From: Sialis fuliginosa
Lineage: Eukaryota > Arthropoda > Insecta > Megaloptera > Sialidae
Assembly: GCA_961205875.1 (NCBI GenBank)
Contig: OY540817.1
Location: 5,553,001 to 5,617,000, forward strand
Length of the DNA: 64,000 nt
Reading direction: 5' to 3'
Below the pieces are notes generated by a model. It searched no databases. It was not told the origin of the DNA and saw nothing but the letters and a program-made list of their open reading frames with translations. The position numbers and the translations under genes are program-made. Position 1 is the first letter of the stretch; every line of letters begins with the position of its first letter. Of this stretch, positions 35,501 to 43,139 are shown in pieces.

Positions 35501-37336
35501 ACTCTTATAGTATTTTTCCCGCCGGATCGAATAAGACCAATTACAACCCTTCAGGGACGAAATATTGATCAGCGATATCGATATGTACAAAAATCATATA
35601 AAAATTAGCTTAACTTTTTTATGCTATTGTATTTAAGGGTTGAGGGATGAAGGGCCTTTTGTATCCCGTTACGTAATCTTGATTTTCTACGATTAGTTCC
35701 GGAGATATTGCTACTGTGTTTAACTTGTTTGAAAAGTGAAGATAAAATTACGCTTTTGTGCAATTTATGTAACACTATTTTTCTTATTTTTCAGGTGGTA
35801 GTACTGTGGTTCCTGGATCAGACTACGCGTATAGTTCTGCATACAGCCAATATGGGGCAGCAGCGTATGGGACATATGGCTATGGTGGCGCCTCTACTGG
35901 TCTCCTCAGTAAGTAAACAGTGAGTATAATTCTCTGGACCTAGCCTTGGACATGCACCTCTATTAATTATATTAAAAAAAATAATGTTGTTTAAGATTCG
36001 GTATTAGATGAATGGTAAAATAATATTCGAAATATTTAAATTTCTATTTTTTTTTTGTATCCTAAGGGTGCAATTTCGTACATGATTTTTGATACATGAT
36101 GCAAGGCTATCAATGACGTATTTTCCATTTCATTTCTTTTCTATTTTTTATTTCTTTGTGGCATAAAAATATTTTTAAAATCATTTTAAAAGTAAATGGA
36201 CTTTTAAATTAAATTATGATAAGTTTTAAATTTTTCGCAATATTTTGATGTGAATTTAGACATTTGGGTATAGGTCGTGTCAATTTGATCATTCTACTGA
36301 CCAACGGTTTGTCGTACATTGCAGTGGCTATTGATTAAATAGCTTGCAATGTAAAAAACGACCTATTCAACTCAATTTATATTTAATTAAAAGCCAAATG
36401 TTATTTTAATGATTTTAAATATTTTTATTTATTTTCTCTTCATTCTTTAATACACTTTTAATTTTAATTTTTAATATACTTACTAAGATAAGATAAACTA
36501 TAATGCTCTATAATCTATATTATTGAAATTTTCAAAATTCAAATTCTCTTATCTTAGTATTATATAATAATATAATTAATATTATTATATTAAGTGATTC
36601 TATAGGTTTTATTATTGCTTTTAAATTGTTGACGGATTTGAAATTAGCGTGTCAAAATTTATATAAGGGATGTATAATTTGTATAATACATTGACAAAAA
36701 AAAATTTACGGAAAATTTACATTTTTTTTCGATTTTTGACCAAATTTTTATTCGATTTTGTTGCAATTTCGTAAACTAATACTCAAATCAGTTCTAAGGG
36801 ACATGTATTTTTTTATATGAGTGATAACGGACATTTAAGGGGTGTTATTGGACTTTTATAAAGATAAATTTGGTCGGACTGACAAAACTGCCAAGATATG
36901 AGCTGGCCGACCGAAAGATTTAAAAAGTACATTGTTATAGCTTTAATTTGGCATATAATTCAGCCCTAAACTCGATTACGTATGTTTTGGGGGTTGACGG
37001 CTCCCGGTCTATATTTTTGTTGTAGATTCTAGAGCAATAAAACAAAAAAGAATTACTTGATATAAATTACATAATTTCACACACGTATATTCAACAGATC
37101 TCTCTATCTCCATAGATACACCTTACTACTACTGCAACAATGATATCCCCACTACGTCGTCGTCGGGAATCCACGTAGAGAGTTCTTCCGGGACCGGGTC
37201 GGGGTTCGATCAACCGACAAGCCGTTCCCCGCTCGCGGCAACTCGAGCTAACTCCCTTGCGTCTGCCAACTCTCCCACAGGCAGTGCTTGTCTGAAAACT
37301 GAAACAATAAACGCCGCCGACCTCTACCTTGCCTGA
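20621..37336 (+). CDS. sv: Pax2/5/8 transcription factor (shaven / D-Pax2-like), 3' seven exons
   Basis: Sequence-specific nuclear transcription factor; in insects Pax2/5/8 acts in sensory-organ and eye support-cell development (family knowledge). Exons read here: 20621-20919, 30699-30784, 32012-32246, 33116-33214, 34852-35088, 35795-35908, 37116-37336. They give about 430 residues in one continuous frame. The first exon opens with RIVRNKAAEKAKH, the end of a paired domain, followed by a Gln/His and Gly linker, the octapeptide YSINGILG (Groucho-binding in this family) and a basic KRKR. Then come WSIKDEHKLLSELG, LTPLAPISMQEMK, a Ser/Tyr/Gly-rich transactivation region (SAYSQYG) and a final exon starting near TPYYY, like the SPYYYS of vertebrate Pax2/5/8. 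The paired-domain exons lie outside the window. Exons are CG-richer than flanks. Symbol given by family resemblance to Drosophila shaven. Confidence 0.92.
20920..21655. other. First part of the 9.8-kb Pax intron, nothing recognised
   Basis: AT-rich, no repeats shared with the rest of the window and no supported coding. The exon frame stays open for a while past the donor, but composition drops sharply to AT-rich after GTAAGT. Confidence 0.5.
21656..22280. mobile_element. GGTACTGG-family TIR element, complete copy
   Basis: Ends TAAGGTACTGGAACCAGCCT and GACTGGTGCCAGTACCTTA are inverse complements. The interior matches 9757-10245, plus an extra block at about 22046-22136 containing GGCCAACGTTTCGTCACACA and TTGCAGTGGACATCTTCAG. 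Related blocks of that insert occur at 6548-6627 and 36246-36345, so it is probably a separate repeat inserted here. 625 bp, no coding. Confidence 0.7.
22281..23916. other. Intronic DNA; CG-rich patches 23100-23330 and 23680-23830
   Basis: The first half is AT-rich and featureless, with a TGACGTCA at 22330-22337. From 23100 a 230-bp patch is much richer in C and G with many CpG dinucleotides, followed by a second patch containing GTGCGCATGCGCA, an NRF1-type palindrome, and CACGCGATCGCGCGG. Neither patch carries a convincing splice-bounded reading frame. They are candidate regulatory elements or old element remnants in the Pax intron. Confidence 0.35.
23917..24295. mobile_element. TIR MITE (AAGGCCTCTATAC ends) with internal palindromes
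   Basis: Ends TTAAGGCCTCTATAC and GTATAGAGGCCTTTA are inverse complements. Inside, CAATCTTCAGGGCCGATTTG and its inverse CAAATCGGCCCTGCAGATTG form long subterminal inverted repeats, with a further GGCAAATCGGGCCGA / TCGGCCCGATTTGCC pair. About 380 bp, no transposase. Target duplication not clear. Confidence 0.7.
24296..24886. other. Intronic DNA with CG-rich, TG-repeat patch at 24390-24630
   Basis: A patch with CpGs, a G-run near 24580 and a (TG)n tract at 24590-24608. There is no coding evidence. Simple-sequence content makes a regulatory call unsafe. Confidence 0.4.
24887..25004. mobile_element. Short MITE, copy 2 (GTTTACACCG termini)
   Basis: Left end GTGTTTACACCGAAAAAACA, right end TTTGGTCTATAAACACGGCA. 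Shares TTTTCAAACACCGTGTTGCT with the inverse of 3069-3201. About 118 bp. Confidence 0.6.
25005..26265. other. Intronic DNA with a possible tRNA-like SINE head
   Basis: Mostly AT-rich. Around 25190-25370, CTGTTCAGTAGTTACTGAGA and GACAGACAGA resemble the dispersed repeat at 17080. On the minus strand near 26115-26055, GTAGTGCATTCGGTTAGC followed by GAGGTTCGATGCC resembles a pol III B box with a weak A box, so a tRNA-derived SINE fragment is possible. I could not fold a proper cloverleaf, so no tRNA is called. Confidence 0.3.
26266..26711 (-). repeat. Hairpin-ended dispersed repeat, copy 3 (internally deleted)
   Basis: Begins at the GTGCTTCCTCGTGCTAAATT end, passes through AACCGATAGTGTTTATATAA, the 20-bp ATGTCA units and TTCTATAAAATTTTCACGTA, and jumps directly to ATCTTCGATATTGCGAGGAA. 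It lacks the central GGTCGGATGG and TCTG blocks of the 5127 copy. Non-coding. Confidence 0.6.
26712..27709. other. Intronic DNA, no gene recognised
   Basis: AT-rich. 27170-27360 is somewhat more balanced and unique in the window. 27595-27670 (AGTAGCTAGAAGGCTGT, GTGTTGGTTCCAT) repeats 17390-17445. No supported coding. Confidence 0.45.
27710..27970 (+). mobile_element. Mariner-type DNA transposon, 5' fragment
   Basis: Starts after TA with CGAGGGTTGCTATTTATATT, a typical mariner end, followed by a 5' leader and the first codons of a transposase-like frame at 27884 that read NRAVSFHNFRRGLSRQEF between two stop codons (codon 3 and just after). Mariner transposases commonly begin with a stretch like RAVIFYNFRRGL (family knowledge). 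The element ends abruptly before 27990, so it is a truncated, inactive remnant in the Pax intron. Confidence 0.65.
28030..28275. promoter_or_regulatory. Unique CG-balanced block in the Pax intron
   Basis: About 220 bp of balanced composition between AT-rich stretches, with CCGGAACCGGAAAT (paired ETS-type GGAA cores), CCGGTCTCTTGACCACCGG and no similarity to repeats in the window. No splice-bounded open frame. A conserved intronic enhancer is plausible. Confidence 0.3.
28407..30081. repeat. Foldback element with AACCGACTTCAAAAA ends, split by a Helitron
   Basis: Outer ends TAACCGACTTCAAAAAAGGA and TTTTTGAAGTCGGTAA pair, as do TACACTTACAGATGTTCAGA (near 28566) with TCTGAACATCTGTAAGTGTA (near 29905), ACATGAATTGGC with GCCAATTCATGT, and TCGTAGTATGCTATTCTAAA (29586) with TTTAGAATAGCATACTACGA (about 29747-29766). 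Without the 900-bp Helitron at 28677-29576 the palindrome is about 775 bp. No coding. End sequence matches 4791-5040. Confidence 0.7.
28677..29576 (-). mobile_element. Helitron-like non-autonomous element, copy 3 (longest)
   Basis: Minus strand: starts TCCTTAATATATATAAAGCT with a long (TCTG)n head (CAGA units at about 29505-29548 on the plus strand) and ends GGGCCCAGCTAG followed by T. The flanks A and T restore the uninterrupted AGAATAAG seen in the opposite arm of the host palindrome. So it inserted at AT without target duplication, as Helitrons do. 900 bp, no Rep/helicase coding. Confidence 0.8.
30082..30698. other. Intronic DNA before a Pax exon; balanced patch 30390-30560
   Basis: The patch, unique in the window, lies 140-310 bp before the exon at 30699 and includes AGCTAGCCGGGTTGAAAGG and AACGGTCGCAACTAGGTG. 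Possible intronic regulatory sequence, no motif set decides. A pyrimidine tract TTTTTTTCTCTCTCATTGCAG (two overlapping parts) precedes the exon. Confidence 0.35.
30699..30784 (+). CDS. sv: Pax2/5/8 exon: acidic linker
   Basis: 86 nt between TCTCTCTCATTGCAG and GTAAGT. Entering phase 1, it encodes DENRDLNGHPEDDYKRQKSQ, then YNGDQLYSN, ending on a codon boundary. The acidic-to-basic stretch sits where vertebrate Pax2/5/8 begins the partial homeodomain region. Confidence 0.9.
31111..31891. mobile_element. TIR element in the Pax intron with an internal 208-bp duplication
   Basis: Ends TAGGGTCAACTGGGGTAAAA and TTTACCCCGCTTGACCCTA are imperfect inverse complements. AAAGTGAAAC words recur at both sides. 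Positions 31473-31680 and 31681-31888 are a near-identical direct tandem repeat (unit 208 bp, starting ACACGTTTTGACATCGACTA). No transposase. Fills most of the intron between exons 30699 and 32012. Confidence 0.65.
32012..32246 (+). CDS. sv: Pax2/5/8 exon: WSIKDEH and Gly-rich region
   Basis: 235 nt, acceptor AAAATTTCAG, donor GTTTGT (a weaker donor). It encodes LWPSKWSIKDEHKLLSELG, a Gly/Pro-rich run, then AADLYDTINTMSQTQSGIYS and TPIGSSLG, ending in phase 1. The reading frame joins the flanking exons without stops. Confidence 0.9.
32341..32932. mobile_element. hAT-like MITE 94 bp downstream of a Pax exon
   Basis: Ends CAGTGCCGGATTGACCATTT and AATCCGGCACTG, with flanks ATATAGAT (32333-32340) and ATATAGAC (32933-32940). 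It contains a nested inverted repeat, TACTCTATTTCATTTAAAAA (about 32751) and its inverse ending ATGAAATAGAGTA (about 32862), possibly a second element. 592 bp, no transposase. Confidence 0.8.
33116..33214 (+). CDS. sv: Pax2/5/8 exon: LTPLAPISMQEMK
   Basis: 99 nt (33 codons), phase 1 to phase 1. It encodes GSLTPLAPISMQEMKLGG, then SNVLDSSLSPYHT. The acceptor TGATCAACGGTAG lacks a good pyrimidine tract, but the frame match, the donor GTAAGT and the family-like peptide support it. Skipping would keep frame. Confidence 0.88.
33215..34851. other. Pax intron, AT-rich; palindromic repeat at 34390-34720
   Basis: 33215-34380 is AT-rich without a recognisable element. 34390-34720 belongs to the palindromic family of 6680-7015 (GCTGTACGACTATTTTTGA, then CATAACTCGATCAAAAATGG-like arm). 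The last 60 bp form a strong T/G-rich tract before the next acceptor. Confidence 0.5.
34852..35088 (+). CDS. sv: Pax2/5/8 exon: Pro/Ser/Gly-rich transactivation part
   Basis: 237 nt (79 codons), phase 1 to 1. Acceptor GCATGTCCGACAG, donor GTTTGT. It encodes DTNSAYSGVVGVGVVDSG, a Pro/Leu/Ala-rich stretch (LPLALPAEPPLARGSPEPP) and SSSSALTPSAYSTMLPSFGY. CG-rich relative to flanks. Low-complexity composition is typical of the activation region in this family. Confidence 0.9.
35106..35430 (-). mobile_element. Short Helitron-like repeat, reverse, 17 bp after a Pax exon
   Basis: Plus-strand ACTAACTGTTAGCCGCGACT is the inverse of the CTAGT-type tail. It continues with GGGATACAAAATAGCCTATA, CCTTCCTCAGGAAACAAACT and TTATCAAGATCAGTTCAGTG, and ends near CGTATTTATAATATTAATAT. 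It lies just inside the donor of the preceding exon. No coding. Confidence 0.6.
35795..35908 (+). CDS. sv: Pax2/5/8 exon: Tyr/Ala/Gly-rich activation part
   Basis: 114 nt (38 codons), phase 1 to 1. Acceptor TTCTTATTTTTCAG, donor GTAAGT. It encodes GGSTVVPGSDYAYSSAYSQY, then GAAAYGTYGYGGASTGLL. If the donor is not used, the frame stops two codons later (AGT AAG TAA), giving a possible short C-terminus. Confidence 0.9.
35909..37115. other. Last Pax intron, AT-rich
   Basis: 36246-36345 carries the TTGGGTATAGGTCGTGTC / TTGTCGTACATTGCAGTGG block also seen at 6548-6627 and 22046-22136, an unclassified dispersed repeat. 36480-36600 is an AT palindrome-like stretch. Nothing else recognised. Confidence 0.5.
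37116..37336 (+). CDS. sv: Pax2/5/8 terminal exon with stop
   Basis: The acceptor CTCTATCTCCATAG precedes 37116. The exon reads TPYYYCNNDIPTTSSSG, a Ser/Thr-rich run, and ends LKTETINAADLYLA then TGA at 37334-37336. The TPYYY start corresponds to the SPYYYS motif near the C-terminus of vertebrate Pax2/5/8. An alternative in-frame acceptor 18 nt upstream (CAACAG before 37098) would add LSISID, but it lacks a pyrimidine tract. Confidence 0.88.
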
Positions 37337-37546
37337 ACTGACGGAAGAATGCAAAGAAGATGTTTTAATACGCCATGTTTAAATGCCACGTTGAAAAATA
37401 CTTTCTAGTGTCGTTATGTATTGTGAACAAAAGTGGGGGGATGTCATTTAGGAAGAAATCAACGAACAATTATAAACGAATTTTGTGGACTATCTCGAAA
37501 TACCTAGATTTATAATTATTAGAATAATGTTTATATATAAAATAAA
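37337..37546 (+). terminator. Pax2/5/8 3'UTR with AATAAA at 37541-37546
   Basis: The first good AATAAA after the stop is at 37541, preceded by AT-rich sequence. The UTR would be about 210-235 nt; later signals cannot be excluded. Confidence 0.5.
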
Positions 37547-37796
37547 TGTACATAAATACAGATTATTGTAAGATTTGATCCAGATAATATAGTAATTGTA
37601 GGGGAATTTACTTTCTTCGTGGTCTCATTTTGTGACTTAAATATCGTTTAACGAAAAATTCAGTCATAATGATATTTTATATTAGATTCAACTCATATAT
37701 TCAAAACTAGATGGCATTACTTTATATAATAGTTTATATTCAGTATTTATGCCATCTAGGGTTTTGCAAATATATCACCAGACCCATATTATCCAT
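37547..37796. other. Intergenic AT-rich DNA
   Basis: CTAGATGGCATTACTTTATA and its partial inverse TATGCCATCTAGG, about 60 bp apart, form a small inverted repeat at 37707-37760. No gene. Confidence 0.45.
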
Positions 37797-38356
37797 TTAA
37801 AAATGCATTAATTTATACAAATTTTGTTTGCGCTTTATCTCCGCTCCTATCGAAAATCGGATAAAATAGAGCTATTTTATTTTCTATAAAATTGCAAAGA
37901 AAATTACGACAAAAAAATAACTCGCTACACTGTTTTTTTTCGGAGATATGGTCAATCAAAATTTGACCTAAAATGCTCGAAAATCATCAAGACCCAATTT
38001 CACGACTTCATATCTCCGGTTCTGTTTATATTAGAGAGTTCATTTGGTTTTTTATATAGTCTAATATAATTCAAGTCCTGTGGATTTCTTTCATCCGACT
38101 TGTTAAAAAAAATTACGAAATGAAATACGAAAAAATGGCAGTTTGGACTTTTTAGATCAAATTTTAATTGACCATATCCCCGAAAAAAAATAAACCTAAC
38201 GGGTTAGTTTCTTTTCTATTGTCTTTATAATTTTATAGAGAATTAAATAGTTTATTTTGGTTGTATTGGATTTTGCGATAGGGTCGGAAATAGAGCGCAA
38301 AATGTGAAAAATTGTAGTTTTCAAGGTCACCATTGGTATAAATAAATGCATTTTTA
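37797..38356. repeat. Foldback element of about 560 bp
   Basis: Outer blocks AAATGCATTAATTTATAC and TATAAATAAATGCATTTTT pair. Inner blocks TTTGCGCTTTATCTCCG / GAAATAGAGCGCAAAA, TCGGAGATATGGTCAATCAA / TTGACCATATCCCCGAAA and TTTTCTATAAAATT / AATTTTATAGAGAA pair across a centre near 38070. No coding. Confidence 0.6.
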
Positions 38357-39622
38357 TTTATATCTGGGGACTGGTTTACATATATGGTTTGAATCTTTGA
38401 TATTAGCATCAAAATATAATAAAAGTAAGCTGTAAGAAAAGATAAATATTCTGGAAAACGTATTTGGTGATTTTGTGTGTATTTTTAAATATAATATATT
38501 TTCTCAGTAGCTTTTAGTTTAGTTAAACCAAAGAATATTTTGTAATTAATTGTAACTTTAAAACTCAAAAGAATGTTAGTGAAATTTTAAATAAAATAAA
38601 TAAAAATTTACCACATCAGCGCTGATCTAGATTTAAAATTCAGAACAATTTAATTTCAAAAGAAGCGCTTGAATAGAATATCATTTTTAGTTTTTAAAGT
38701 TACAATTAAACTTTTTTTGTGAAAATTTAGTTGTAAATAAAATTATTGATATTTGCACCTTCACCCCATTCTATTTTCAAATAGCTTCTTCATGAAATCT
38801 CATAATAAAGTATTCATATAAAATTATTCAAAATGTGATGAATTTTAAAACAATTTGTGTGATTTTTATAAATTTTTAATTTAAACATGAATTTAACCTG
38901 TTAATGAAATTTTGCGATAATATATTTATTTGTAATATTGATTTACTTAAATACATTTCTTATTTATTTGTATCACAATTTATATTAATAGGTTAAATTT
39001 ATTTGTCCATATCAAATTTCCATATTGGCTAAATGAATGGAAAAAAAATCGATTTCGACTTTTCCATTTTACTCAAATCTCTTTCAATCGACCAAAATTT
39101 AGAATATAAGAATATGTAAGTTCAAATTCATGTGATGAAAAAGTCTAAATTGATTAAAATAGAATCAACTAGTCATAGAAAAAATTCGTACTTAGTGATT
39201 TCTTAAATGACGTTTTTCTGAAAAGAATTGTCCAGTTAAAAAAATCAATATGTTTTATTTTTATCAGAAAGATGTTTAAAAAATCACGTTTTTTTAAATT
39301 CAACACTGAAAAGTATTATTCTGACTATTTTATATTTATTTTAATCGACTTCCTATGAATGTGTAATACTTATAACCAAAGAGCACCATGTTACTGTTAA
39401 ATATTTTTTTGTATTAATATTTAATTAAAACAATGTCATGTTTATAAATAAGTCGATACAATAATTTGTCATTTTATTTATATACACCCCCGTCTACCAC
39501 CATTTCCTTTAAAATAACCAAAGAGATTTTATGATTATGACATATAGTGAGTCATAGCCATAGACAATGAAAGATAAAGGACAAATAACACATTACCTGG
39601 CGTTGTTACCATATCGCACCAC
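38357..39622. other. Intergenic AT-rich DNA, nothing recognised
   Basis: No repeats shared with other parts of the window, no coding-like composition and no recognisable regulatory cluster. Confidence 0.5.
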
Positions 39623-40037
39623 TAGTACGTCTGGTTCGTGGCAAATAAAGCCAAAACGCTGCACTTTTTGATTGGGGTATGCCACTTTCGGTGGTCATAT
39701 ATAAGGTCAAAAGAAACATTTTCAGATAGAGAGCCACTTTAAAATCCGTGTAGAACACCATTATATCGGCTATTAAAGATGGCCCCCACCGTTTTTATTA
39801 AATTGACTGTATCTCAGCTCCTAATCATCTGATTTCAATTTTCTTTTGTTTATTTTAAAGTTCTTATTAAAAAAAATAGTTTTTATCATTATTCATTTTT
39901 CTCTGAATCTTAAGGGTTCCCCACAATTTTCCGAAATCTGAAGATTTCACTTTTCTTACAAACTTAATTGTTATAGCACAGAAAGTGTCATACCCCAATC
40001 AAAAAGTGCAGGGTTTTTTTACGTACCAGACGTACTA
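39623..40037. mobile_element. TIR MITE (TAGTACGTCTGG ends)
   Basis: Ends TAGTACGTCTGG and CCAGACGTACTA are inverse complements. The long subterminal pair GCACTTTTTGATTGGGGTAT / ATACCCCAATCAAAAAGTGC is nearly perfect. 415 bp, no transposase. Target duplication unclear. Confidence 0.7.
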
Positions 40038-40396
40038 CACGGATCATTGACGTATCATTCAGATTTTAAAATAAATATCAATTGTTTTGAATTATAAAAT
40101 TAACTAATAATAAATGTTTTATATTGAGTTTAAAAGTATTTCAGTGATAATTGATTAACAGAGAAATGTCTATTTGGAACTATCATCTCTCATACATACT
40201 AAATTAAATTGTAATTTAAAGTATATTTGCATATTATAAATTTTCAACTGGGATAATATGCGGTTTTGACAATTAAAAAAAGATGGCTGCCGACAAATTT
40301 TGGTAACACTTTCATATACGGACTGGCATTGGTTTTATGTATCCATAGTCTTTCCTAATCTAAGGCTAAGGTCATAGCAGTTTATGTAGTTGGGCG

Positions 40397-40751
40397 CAGT
40401 GGCGTAGGAACGGGGGGGGTTTTGGGGTCGAAACCCCCCCCCGAAATTTTAAAATATATGAAATTAGTATAACAATTTGGAATTTTTGTGATAATAACCC
40501 GCCCCGAAATTTTTAATGCTGTTAAAATATGCGAAATAAATATAAAAATGTTGAACCAAATGACCTTTTTTTTTTTTTGATCATATAATAATTATAATTT
40601 TCAATCGTGTGACTTTTTTTTTTTTAGTCAATAAAAGTCATAATTAACCAAAATTTTTGCTTTTTCCATCAAAAAAATTTCGCATATTTTTTGGAATATC
40701 AACCCCCCCCCCCCCCCCCCCCCCCCGAAATTTTTTCTTACTACGCCACTG
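40397..40751. mobile_element. hAT-like MITE (CAGTGGCGTAG family), long copy
   Basis: Perfect 8-bp duplication GTTGGGCG (40389-40396 and 40752-40759) with ends CAGTGGCGTAG and CTACGCCACTG. Interior G run near the left end and C runs inside, including about 26 C at 40701-40726. 355 bp. Same family as 11107-11271. Confidence 0.85.
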
Positions 40752-40917
40752 GTTGGGCGTCAATCATAAATAATAAGAGAAAGAAAATATTGAGTACCTA
40801 CGTGACGTGGCCTGTCGCTTTTGGAGTGTCGTTATTCTGTGGTCCACAATCTTTTCTTTCTCTTTCTACCGAGAGTTATCGTTTTCGGCTGGCTCACTGT
40901 CTCTATGTGTCTATGTC

Positions 40918-41302
40918 TAAAGTGACCAGACGTCCCGGATTGCGCGGTACAGTCCCGGATTTGAGTTACCTGTCCCGCATCACAAAGTGTCCCGGAAAAC
41001 GTCCCGGATTAGACATTTATAACATTACACTATGACAATTGTGTGGTTTACAAAATTTTATTTACAAAAAATTTAATTTGAAGACCTTCTTTTTTAAGTG
41101 TATTGTTTATGTACAAAATAATTAATTTCAATTTGAGGACTGAAAAAAAAAGGTCTAGATTTTATTTAAACTGTAAAATGTAAATTTTATTTATTTAAAA
41201 TAAAATAAAAAACTGTATTATTTAATTATAAATATTTTTTCCTATGTGTATGTGGGGGTGGGAGGTGTCCCGCATCAGGGTTTTAGAATTCTGGTCACTT
41301 TA
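40918..41302. mobile_element. hAT-like MITE (TAAAGTGACCAGA ends)
   Basis: Perfect 8-bp duplication TCTATGTC (40910-40917 and 41303-41310). Ends TAAAGTGACCAGA and TCTGGTCACTTTA are inverse complements. GTCCCGGATT recurs four times near the left end. 385 bp, no transposase. Confidence 0.85.
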
Positions 41303-41401
41303 TCTATGTCATAAAATCTCTTTGTATTTGGCATCAGTAGTTTTCTGCTTACCCACATATACCAATATGTCTGATCTTCACAGTGGATTTTCACCTGAAC
41401 C

Positions 41402-41480
41402 AGTGACGTATTTACCTAAGGGCGTAGGGGGCGATCGCCCGGAGCGGCCGATCCCAGAGGGCCGGCCGGAGGGCGGCGTA
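41402..41480. mobile_element. Orphan left end of a hAT-like element
   Basis: CAGTGACGTATTTACCTAAG followed by GGGCGATCGCCC and GGCCGGCC-type CG-rich palindromes looks like a CAGTG-type hAT end. I did not find the matching right end (TAAATACGTCACTG) nearby. Confidence 0.4.
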
Positions 41481-42088
41481 TAAAAAAATATTTTGGTACA
41501 ATAAAATCACGCAAGTTTGTTTATTATTCGTTTAAAATTTTTATGATACTCTGTACGTAAGAGTTACATAAATGTGTGTACCTTAAAATAACCTGTTTTA
41601 GCCTCCACAGCCTGGACTATATTACAATACATAGACAAAATTTGCTCTCGACAAAATAATCACGCGAACTATGTGAACTATCCTATTTCTAATAATCCTT
41701 GTTCTCAAATAATTTATCCTGAAATCACTGAACTATCTGATCTATCAATAGACACATGAAACAGCTCGCAAACCGCTATATAAAGTGTATTGCAAGAAAT
41801 TTTATACTTCAATTACGTAGCATCAAAGACCAAAGGTAAATGTTTTATTTTGAAAAACTGTTGTAGATAAACGCGATATTTATATTTTAAATGTTTCTGC
41901 ATTATCAACAATATACAGCGCCACCTATATCATTCCTCAGAACCAATGTCAGAACGTAATTTTACATGCATTTAGGATGATTTAGGATAGGACTTGAATA
42001 AAAGATGGCAGCATGCGCGATAAAAATCTTAGGTTAGAAATTCATAAAAAAATAACTAAATCAATTCAGATTTTTGACATTTCGAGCA
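41481..42088. other. Intergenic DNA upstream of the small gene
   Basis: AT-rich until about 41920, where a more balanced stretch with CAGCGCCACCTATATC precedes the gene. An in-frame upstream ATG at 42005 (AAAGATGGCAGC) opens a 10-codon uORF ending TAG before the main ATG. No TATA box is decisive. Confidence 0.35.
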
Positions 42089-42560
42089 ATGTTGCGTAGA
42101 AACCAATTATTATTAATATACGCTTTGGATGTTTACGGTTTTTTTAATAACCCCGAAATGTAAGTATCATATATGTTTACATTTACAAAGACAAAAGATA
42201 TATATTCTATCTGTTTACTGTAGTAGCAAAAAAATACTGGAGACTAAAGAGGAAGAACACATAAAAGCATTAAAAAATGCAAGAATCGAACAATGTCTCA
42301 AACTTGCCAATTCGAAAGGCGAAATCAATAAGCGAACGCGAATCGAACAATGGCTCCAACAGGTCGAAGAAGAACGAAAGCCTCCTCCGCAAAACGAAAG
42401 CAAAGCGAAAAGCCCCGTAGGCTTAAAAAAAATTGTAGGTTGATATTTTATTATGAACAAATTAATTCATTTACTACACCTGTTTTTGTTTTAGACAAAA
42501 CCGACTTCTTTGAGAAGAAGTGCACGATTATTATCAAAAAAACAATCAAGCAGTTCGTAA
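42089..42560 (+). CDS. Unrecognised three-exon gene, 115-residue charged/basic protein
   Basis: Exons 42089-42159, 42224-42434, 42495-42560. Donors are GTAAGT and GTAGGT; acceptors are TTTACTGTAG and TTTTTGTTTTAG. Introns are only 64 and 60 nt, and phases agree (AT|T, then a codon boundary). The protein starts MLRRNQLLLIYALDVYGFF. It continues with a helical, charged middle (KKILETKEEEHIKALKNARI; a repeated RIEQC/RIEQW word; QQVEEERKPPP) and ends in a basic tail KKITKPTSLRRSARLLSKK with four Ser, then TAA. There is no signal peptide or membrane span. Short coiled-coil character plus a basic RRSARL-type tail suggests a nuclear or chromatin-associated small protein, but I recognise no family. 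Codon use (CGA, GAA, CTC) and frame continuity across two introns argue for a real gene. Confidence 0.65.
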
Positions 42561-43139
42561 TTGTAATGAATTCAGTCATTAAATAGATAGATACATTAAT
42601 TTTTTTATATATAATATCAATTTACTCATTAATGGTGCATTTAATTATTAGAATTACAAACGTATTTACAATTTCCTAAACTTAAAAGTGTGATTACATC
42701 TAGAGAAAATTATCATTAACTTAGAGCCAATTTAAGCTGTTCCAAAATAGATAACATTCACTCTCATTATGAAATAAGTCGGTTTATAACCTTAAAAATC
42801 CTTGTGCAAGAAATACCTTAGTGTCGCATTTCCCGTTTAAATAAAATGAGAAAAGTGATTCTTTAGTTCTAAAAAATTACGTATTACTGAATTGTGACAA
42901 CTGATAAAAATTTTTGAGGGCATTATTTTATAGTATTTTAGAGTAGTAATTTGTTCAACTTTTTTTAACATTAATTTTAATTATTTGGCTCCTGATGAGG
43001 ACTTCTTGTAAACTCAAACACATATTTATTGATATTGTTTTTTGTGGTTAAAGTTTATACACACTTAAACTAAATGTATATTTAGTTTATACATTTAGTT
43101 TAAGTTTTTACGTTTTTTAGTAGTAAATTTTAACAAAAA
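42561..43139. other. DNA downstream of the small gene
   Basis: AT-rich. There is no canonical AATAAA directly after the stop; variants such as AATATA occur near 42610. A TTTAGTTTATACATTTAG-type palindrome lies at 43060-43105. No other gene. Confidence 0.4.

Noticed and set aside
37091-37354. Minus-strand frame over the last Pax exon
   Set aside because: Antisense shadow; the plus strand gives the family-like C-terminus with a stop.
42215-42460. Minus-strand open frame opposite the small gene
   Set aside because: Shadow of the plus-strand exon 42224-42434. The plus-strand model explains the coding-like composition and the splice sites.
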